Of a DNA stretch of 64,000 nt, positions 54,301 to 61,400 are shown in pieces. The notes below the pieces were generated by a model. It saw nothing but the letters and a program-made list of their open reading frames with translations, did no database searches and had not been told where the DNA came from. The stretch is from positions 1 to 64,000 of the forward strand of contig NZ_JAJISB010000029.1 in the NCBI RefSeq assembly GCF_021245735.1, given 5' to 3'. A program made the position numbers and the translations under genes. Position 1 is the first letter of the stretch, and every line of letters begins with the position of its first letter. This DNA comes from Brevibacillus daliensis. Its GTDB lineage: Bacteria; Bacillota; Bacilli; Brevibacillales; Brevibacillaceae.

Positions 54301-57300
54301 TGATTCTTTAGTGCTCATACAACTCAACAAACAAATTACCAATAAGTTTAACGTTTCGATCACGTTAAATGAGTTTTTTATTAACCTGGATACCGTCGAG
54401 AAGATAACCGAGCATATTAGCAAACATATTGATTGGTCTATAGACGAAGATGACAGCGCGACTATTTCTGAGCCCGTGTCTGGTGAGACAATAAATAAGA
54501 TGCCGGATGCCGAGCCAATAAATAGCTTTGTAGCCGTTGGCAAGGAACAAAGTTCCTCATTGGGCGCACTCGATGGTATGGACGCTATACAGAATATCTT
54601 TACTACCCAGATGAAAATCATGGAAGAACAAATTGGTATTCTAAAGAATCTAACGAATCCCAGCCATAAGCAAACAGCAGATAACAAGCTGCCAAGCGTG
54701 AAGCATAACCAGGTCAGTGTGAGCAGTTCGAATGCAACACCTTTGACAGTGGACACAAAAAACCACTATGTTCCCTATAAAAAACTGGATTTAATCGATA
54801 ATGAAAATTTCAATGAATTACAACTAACCTATATTCGAAATATAGAAAAAAAATATACAAGCTTCTCTAAAAAATCAAAAGAGAATATCCAAAGATACAG
54901 AAAAGTATATGCCAATAATAGAAATGTAGCGGGATTCAGACCTGTAATGAAGGAAATGATTTATCAGATTGTAGCTGACACCGGACAGGGATCGAAGCTT
55001 CGCGATATAGATGGAAATAACATCGTTGATTTAACGATGGGATTTGGCGTTAACTTACTTGGACATAACCCGAGCTTTATCAATAAAGCATTAACGGAGG
55101 AGCTCAGTCGAGGAATGCCTCTAGGTCCGATGGGGAGGCTGGCGGGCACCGTTGCAGAACAAATCAGCCACTTAACAGGCGTCGAGAGGGTAGCCTTTTA
55201 TAACTCGGGTACAGAAGCCAATATGGTGGCCGTACGAATAGCTCGAGCAAGCACAGGCAAGAAGAAGATTGTTACTTTTGCTGGCTCCTATCACGGTACC
55301 TATGATGGCTTGCTTGGATTGTCTTCCATTGGAGATGATGGAAGCCTGACGACGATCCCGTTAGCCCCAGGTATTATGGATAGCGTAGTCAGTGACTTAG
55401 TCATGTTGAATTACAATCAAGAGGCTTCATTGGAGTTTATAAGGAATAACGCGAATGAGATAGCTGGTGTCTTAGTAGAGACCGTTCAAAGCAGAAGACC
55501 TGATGTTCAGCCTAAGGAGTTCCTTAAGAAATTAAGGCAAATCACAGAAGAGAATGGGATTGCACTAATATTTGACGAGATTATTACTGGCTTTAGAATA
55601 GGTGCAGGAGGAGCTCAAGAGTATTTTGGCATCAAGGCAGATATCGTAACCTATGGAAAAGTCCTTGGTGGCGGAATGCCCATTGGGGTTGTATCTGGAA
55701 AGTCAGAGTTTATGGATTGTATCGATGGGGGCATGTGGAGCTTTGGCGATACGTCGGTTCCACCTTGTGAGGAGAAGAGAACATTTGTTGCAGGAACCTT
55801 TTCACATCACCCGTTGGCCATGGCTGCGGCTCACGCCTCATTAACTTATATAACTGAGAATAAGAATATGCTTTATGACAAGCTGAATAAAAAAACCAAT
55901 GATTTTGTGAATCGAGTAAACGCTTATTTCGAAGCTCATCATGTCCCGATAAAAGTAGTGAATTTCGGTTCATTATTCAGATTTGTGTTTCGAGGCGATT
56001 TTGAAATATTCTTCTTCGGCTTGCTGGAGAAGGGGGTGTATGTCTGGGAAGGACGGAATTGTTTCTTCTCTACCGAACACACGGATGAGGATATCGAATA
56101 TATATTTGCTGCCATAAAAATGACCATTGAAGAGATGAGCCATGCCGGATACTTGGGTGAATCCCCGTTGAACCAACGTGAAAATCAGGAGATTCGCTCC
56201 ACCCAAAATGAAGTACAGCAATCCGTACTTCCTATGTCATTAATTCAACAACGATTATACACACTAAGTTCAATCGGTAAAGATGACCCCTATAATATGG
56301 TGACCGTATTGAAGGTTAAAGGACCGCTGGATCGTCATAAATTTGAGACCGTACTCAATGAAATCGTTAGGCGCCATGAAAGTTTACGAACACGCCTATT
56401 TGTTGAGGATGGGGAGTTTAATCAAGAGATACTTGAGCATGTGGAGTTTAAGATCGACATAGTCAAAAAAGGATACCAAGAGGATCTAGATGATTTAATT
56501 GAAAAATTAGTTACACCTTTTGACCTAGCGGAAGCTCCTTTGTTTAAGGTCATCTTGATCGATGAGGCAGACAATGAAGGTACGCTAATTTTTAACTTTC
56601 ATCATACGATAGCAGATGGAATTTCGATGAGCATATTTGTACAAGAGTTTATGCAATTGTATGCAAATGAACGTCTTTTGCCTGTGAATAAGCAGTATAG
56701 AGATTTTGTTGAATGGGAAACTCAGTATCTGATGTCGAACGAGAAGAAGCAAAGTGAACAATATTGGCTAAGCAAGTTATCGGGAGATATTAATGTACTG
56801 AAGCTGCCAACCGACTTTCCGGCACATGCCGAGTCAGATTTTACGGCAAATACAGTTCACATGAAGATTGGTTCAGAATTGGTTCATGATTTGAAATTAG
56901 TATCTATGCGCAATAAATGCTCTTTATTTATGTTGTTAGCTGCAGGATTTAATCTTTTACTTAAACAGTTAACAGGTAATGAAGAAATATGTATAGGTAC
57001 CCCTGTGACGAATCGAGCAGATGGATCTTTTAATGATAGTATTGGCATGTTCACCAATACGATTGTACTTAAAAACAATCTTTCAGATGATAAGACATTT
57101 ACAGCGTTTTTAAATGAAGTCAAACAAAATTGTTTAGAAGCTTATTCCCATATGTATTATCCGTTCAATTTTCTGGCAAGTCTCATTAAAAAAGCAAAAA
57201 ATAGTAGGGAAGGCTTCCTTAATGTTAGGTTTGTCTATGAAAAAACGGACGAAAGAGTATTAACGATAGATAATTTAGAAATTGCACCCTATGAATATAA

Positions 57301-58486
57301 GAGTAAATTATCCGATTTTGATTTTGTCATTGAAATTCTTGAGGAAAATGGCTTATTTCATATTGGCATGACCTATAAAACAAGCCTATTTAAAGAAGAG
57401 ACGATAGAGGGATGGGGACAATACTACAGAAATATTTTAGAGTTTATTACCCATAACGATAATGACGATAACTCTATCTTTAAACTCAAGGATTTTGCGG
57501 ATATCGGACGAGATGAAACGAATAAGCTTACTCCGGATGGAAAATCGGATCGTGATGCGTTGCCGGTGCTTACTGGAAGTGTCGGCGCGGGTGTAAGTTA
57601 TGAGGCTCCGCGTAATGAAATAGAAGAGGTAATAGCTAAGGTATGGGAAGTAACTTTGGGCTCAAATCCAATCGGTATCAACGATGATTTCTTTCAATTG
57701 GGCGGAGATTCGATTAAAGCCATTCAGCTTATATCACGAGCCAGAGCAAAGGGCTACAGCTTTGAAGTTGATCACTTATACAAAAACCCCACGATTAAGC
57801 AGCTAGTAAAATTTGTAGAGCAGCAGCATACCAAGCATAGTCAGGAACCATTAGCTGGGGAAGTAAAGTTAACTCCCATCCAGAGGGAGTATTTTAAACA
57901 AGAATCCAAGGATCAACATCATTGGAACCAGGCGAGAATGTTACACAAGGCGGCTGGCTTTAAGGTTGACATCATAAAGGAAGTTTTTAATAAATTAATC
58001 GCTCACCATGACGCTTTAAGAATGGTGTATAAGAATGACAATGGCAATGTGGTTCAAATCAATCGAGGTATCGATCAAAGTCTGTACGACTTGAATGTAT
58101 ATGAGAATGTATCGGAACAAGAAGTTATAGAAAAATGCAATGAGATGCAAAGCCGCATAGATATTCAAGAAGGACCGTTGATTAGACTGGGCTTATTCAA
58201 AATGAACACGGAGGACAAGTTATTTATCGTCATCCATGGCCTTGTAATCGATGAGGTATCTTGGAGAATCCTGCTTGAAGATTTCTCGAACGCTTACATG
58301 CAAGCGGAAAAGGGATTGAGCATCGCTTTTGCTGATAAAACGATATCCTTCAAGGAATGGTCAGAAAAATTGAATGGATATGCGGATTCCTATCCTGTTA
58401 AAAGGCAGGTTGATTATTGGAAAAGTTTACATGAAACAGCCAACAAAAAATTGCCAAAAGAAAGAGGTAAACTTGCATGGAGTTGA
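51344..58486 (+). CDS. Hybrid PKS-NRPS: KS-AT-ACP-aminotransferase-C-PCP-E(N-lobe)
   Basis: A megasynthase of 2380 residues. Residues 1-30 form a coiled-coil docking helix. KS 33-456 has Cys207 (DTACSSSI), HGTGT and NIGH. AT 555-840 has GHSIGEY but HPYHS where malonyl ATs have HAFHS. ACP 953-1028 with Ser988 (GFDSL). A PLP aminotransferase of the glutamate-semialdehyde type (1156-1596) has Lys1439 in YGKVLGGGMP; as in mycosubtilin and iturin synthases it would turn the beta-keto group into a beta-amine. C domain 1628-2043 with HHTIADG. No adenylation domain follows: only the A10-like tail LTPDGKSDRDALP (2062-2074) remains before PCP 2086-2163 (Ser2123). An epimerisation domain begins at 2173 but stops at TGA 58486, and its core reads HGLVIDE instead of HHxxxDG. 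Confidence 0.93.
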   Translation: MEKEIEKYKLALKKAATKIEELSTIIHDQKSNEEIAVIGYSCRFPGDAWNPEGFWHVLANGIDTVTEIKPERFDYRHYYSDNPDDEGKMITKNASFLRDDIKDFDNIHFGLSAIEAASIDPQHRLLLEVSWEAMENSALNIEELKGSKAGVFIGMSAYEYANAELFSGDACDITPYSTVGVSLGSAAGRLSYFYDFKGPAITCDTACSSSISALNMAVDSLKNNQCDMAIVGGSNLLLTPEPFIGLSKFNGLSKDGRCRAFDNEADGFGRGEGCGVIILKRLKDARRAGNEVAALVKSVAIGQDGKSNGFTAPNGLSQQSVIRQALHNAKLTVDDIDYIETHGTGTPLGDLIEVQSISEVFKNKKDPILIGSVKPNIGHLEAASGMAGLIKVISSIENKKILPNIYYKNPNKNISWEKVKIADELMDWHKPDGVRRAGISSFGFSGTLAHVILEEPPQNKDEQFDELPSHLLTLSAKNEKALKEYVSTIKEQLLKDKISIADLAYTSTISRSFLNTRFSAVGNSKEDLLDKMEEVLNNTNHDFLIQKSTVTDKKIAFLFTGQGSIYEGIARDFYKTSSTFRETMNLCNEKFKAILGLSILDGIYGEDTTLLSRPLYSQAAIFSIEYALTKLWATLGVKPTVIIGHSIGEYTAACYAGLISLDDVILMIAQRGRMMESIDVEGKMVVILTNVEYVKAALEESGCKNVSIAAINAPDNVTISGRSDEVDIVIETLLAKQRVFYNKLNIPHPYHSSLMKDYESKYEKSIGNITFSNLHVAMISSITGKLEKEELLGNSKYWVEHLSKTVDFQSAMQEAKRLGVDIFIEIGGDATLSGLANQCLVDDDIMFLPSMRRETENYMQFFNSVSALFMKGMDLDWNSFYKSYTKRRAKLPNYPFQKKELWREVKRMDRNAGDQKKATGSGMEMKEIPQITQQLQHPQESQTRRNSLRSNHKEKIKSELKEMIKILTGLKIEEIEDDLNLLTLGFDSLVLIQLNKQITNKFNVSITLNEFFINLDTVEKITEHISKHIDWSIDEDDSATISEPVSGETINKMPDAEPINSFVAVGKEQSSSLGALDGMDAIQNIFTTQMKIMEEQIGILKNLTNPSHKQTADNKLPSVKHNQVSVSSSNATPLTVDTKNHYVPYKKLDLIDNENFNELQLTYIRNIEKKYTSFSKKSKENIQRYRKVYANNRNVAGFRPVMKEMIYQIVADTGQGSKLRDIDGNNIVDLTMGFGVNLLGHNPSFINKALTEELSRGMPLGPMGRLAGTVAEQISHLTGVERVAFYNSGTEANMVAVRIARASTGKKKIVTFAGSYHGTYDGLLGLSSIGDDGSLTTIPLAPGIMDSVVSDLVMLNYNQEASLEFIRNNANEIAGVLVETVQSRRPDVQPKEFLKKLRQITEENGIALIFDEIITGFRIGAGGAQEYFGIKADIVTYGKVLGGGMPIGVVSGKSEFMDCIDGGMWSFGDTSVPPCEEKRTFVAGTFSHHPLAMAAAHASLTYITENKNMLYDKLNKKTNDFVNRVNAYFEAHHVPIKVVNFGSLFRFVFRGDFEIFFFGLLEKGVYVWEGRNCFFSTEHTDEDIEYIFAAIKMTIEEMSHAGYLGESPLNQRENQEIRSTQNEVQQSVLPMSLIQQRLYTLSSIGKDDPYNMVTVLKVKGPLDRHKFETVLNEIVRRHESLRTRLFVEDGEFNQEILEHVEFKIDIVKKGYQEDLDDLIEKLVTPFDLAEAPLFKVILIDEADNEGTLIFNFHHTIADGISMSIFVQEFMQLYANERLLPVNKQYRDFVEWETQYLMSNEKKQSEQYWLSKLSGDINVLKLPTDFPAHAESDFTANTVHMKIGSELVHDLKLVSMRNKCSLFMLLAAGFNLLLKQLTGNEEICIGTPVTNRADGSFNDSIGMFTNTIVLKNNLSDDKTFTAFLNEVKQNCLEAYSHMYYPFNFLASLIKKAKNSREGFLNVRFVYEKTDERVLTIDNLEIAPYEYKSKLSDFDFVIEILEENGLFHIGMTYKTSLFKEETIEGWGQYYRNILEFITHNDNDDNSIFKLKDFADIGRDETNKLTPDGKSDRDALPVLTGSVGAGVSYEAPRNEIEEVIAKVWEVTLGSNPIGINDDFFQLGGDSIKAIQLISRARAKGYSFEVDHLYKNPTIKQLVKFVEQQHTKHSQEPLAGEVKLTPIQREYFKQESKDQHHWNQARMLHKAAGFKVDIIKEVFNKLIAHHDALRMVYKNDNGNVVQINRGIDQSLYDLNVYENVSEQEVIEKCNEMQSRIDIQEGPLIRLGLFKMNTEDKLFIVIHGLVIDEVSWRILLEDFSNAYMQAEKGLSIAFADKTISFKEWSEKLNGYADSYPVKRQVDYWKSLHETANKKLPKERGKLAWS

Positions 58487-61400
58487 ACAAACAAGTTCTA
58501 GAGCTTGGTGAACAAGTTACCGAAGCTTCACTGGAAACTATAAATAAAGCATACCGTACGAATATTCTTGATATATTATTATCCGCCTTAGCTTTGACGA
58601 TCCGTGATTGGACGAAAGAAGAAAACTCGTTGATCACCTTGATTAGCCATAGTAGAGAAGAACTATTAAAATCTATGGATATTAGCAGAACCGTAGGGTG
58701 TTTCAGCTCACCATTTCCGGTTGTCCTAAAAGCTTATGATGATCTCGGTGATACGATAAAACATACGAAAGATATGCTGCGACGAATTCCAAATCAGGGA
58801 AGGTTCTATGGAATCATCAAGTATTTATCAAGCGAAAACTGGAACCATGTAGAACCTGAAATTTGTTTCAATTATTTAGGAAAAACAAATAAGGATACAG
58901 GAGAAAATGTATTTAAAATTACGAGTCATGGCTACAGAGACCACGCCACCAAACATCCCGCGGGTACACATTCTCTAGACATCGAAGCCATTATCATAGA
59001 CGAAAAATTAACGATTTCTATAACCTACGAGCAAGATGATTTTTATGTTGAAACCATCGAGAAGTTCCTGGCCACGTATCAAGATTATTGGATCCGTTTG
59101 ATTCATCACTGCACAACCAAAAAAGAAACGGAACTAACCGTAACGGATATTACGCTCGAACATATAACAATGGAAGAATTGACTGTATACAAAGATGAGC
59201 TTGCCAATATTAAAAACATCTACCCTCTTGCCCCTATGCAAGAGGGTATGCTCTATCATGCCTTGACGGATGAACTGGATACGTATATTAAACTATCGTG
59301 TTTTCAGATCGAAGGACAAATTGATTTGGAAATGTTAGATAAGGCTTTTAACACCGTTATCGAACGACATGATATTTTAAGAACCATTTTTGATTATTCT
59401 TCATTTAAACAAAATATGCAGGTCGTTTATAAAAACCGAAAAGCAGCGGTTGAATATATCGACATCACGGATCAAAGCGATAATAACGACGCGTATTTAG
59501 ATCATTTAATCAGTCAATATCGTACAAGACGCTTTGACTTAAGCAAAGATATGTTACTACGAATTGTCCTCGTTCGGATGAAAGAGAATACCTATAGTAT
59601 GATATTCCATCTTCATCATATTCTTATGGATGGATGGTGTAACAGCTTAATTTTAATTGAATTATTTAAAATTTATAATGAATTAAAGCATGACATTAAA
59701 GCGAGTCTGAACGAAGTAGTACCTTATCTCACTTATATAGACTGGTTGAAAAACAAAGATATAGATGAAGCAAAAGCGTATTGGAAAGATTACTTGCATG
59801 AATGTAAAGAAGTCACGAAAATACCTTTTGAAAAAGAAAATAAAACGAATGAAGTCATCAATAAAGAGATGGTATTCGTTTTAGACGAGGAAAAAACGTC
59901 ATGCATAACTCGTATCGCTCAGGAAAGTAAAGTTACGGTAAATACAGTGATCCAAAGCATCTGGACGATTCTTATTAACAAATACAATGATACGGATGAC
60001 ATTGTTTACGGATATGTCGTGTCAGGAAGAAATGCTGAAATTGAAGGCGTGGAAGTGATTCCAGGACTGTTTATTAACACGATCCCACTTCGTGTGAAAT
60101 TTACAGAAAACTTGCTTTATCAAGACTTGTTGAAGCGCATAAGCAGCATCACGCTGCAAAACACCAAACATGACTATGTAAGCCTAGCGGAGATCCAAAA
60201 TCTGAGTGAGGTTAAAAATGATTTGATCAGCAGCCTCCTTGTATTTGAAAATTATCCTATCGATGAGAAGCAATTAAATGAAGAAATTTTGAAAAACAAC
60301 GATTTAAAAATACTCAATTCCGTGTTTGTTTTACCTCATCAGCTTATTGAAGGAACGAACTATAACTTAACGCTAGTTGTCAATCAAGACGACAAAACGT
60401 CAATCAATTTCATATACAATGAAAACGCTTATTCTGAAGAGGGTATTTCGAGTATCATAGGTGGGTTTGATGCTATTGTTGATCAGATTATAGAAAACAG
60501 ACATATTAGCATTGAAGATGTAGATATACTCGATGATGGAGACAAGCATCAAATTCTCTATGAGTTTAATCATACGCAGAGCCATTATCCTAAGGATAAA
60601 AGCATCGTCCAGCTGTTTGAGGAACAAGTAGAGAAAGTACCCCATCATACAGCATTGATCTACCAGGATGAACATGTAACTTATCAAGAACTCAATGAGA
60701 GAGCCAATCGTCTAGCCCATCATTTAAGACAAAAGGGTGTAGGGAAAAATGTCTTAGCAGCTATCATGGGGGAACGATCTGTGGAGATGGTTATCGGTAT
60801 TTTGGGAATCCTAAAGGCTGGCGGAGCCTATTTGCCTATTGATCCGAAATATCCGGCAGAAAGAATAAAGACCTTGCTTGCAGATTCCAACACAGGATTG
60901 CTTCTTAGCCAATCAACCTATATGGAAGCGTTACAACATAACATCGATAGCCAAATAAACGTAGTGCTTATGGATAAAATCACTGAAGAGTTATCGTCTG
61001 AAAGCTCTGAAAATCCGCTGTGGATGAACAGCTCCTCTGATTTGGCATATGTCATGTATACATCTGGCTCCACGGGAAAACCAAAAGGGGTTATGGTTGA
61101 GCATAAAAGTGTTGTACGACTTGTAAAAAATACGAATTACGTAGAATTCTCGGAAGGTGATCGGATTTTACAAACGGGAGCCATGGTATTTGACGCATCT
61201 ACATTCGAACTCTGGGGGGCCTTGCTGAACGGAATCGGATTGGTTTTGGTTGAGGAGCATACCCTCTTACATGCGGAAAGGTTAGGGCAAGAGATCAAGC
61301 GAAACCAAATTACAACGATGTGGCTAACCGCTCCGTTATTTAACCAACTGGTTCAACAGAATGTAATGATATTCACGGGACTGAAGACCTTAATCGTGGG

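Noticed and set aside
58470-58490. Programmed ribosomal frameshift joining the two synthase genes
   Set aside because: No slippery heptamer or downstream pseudoknot is visible; reinitiation at ATG 58477 or a simple indel explains it better.
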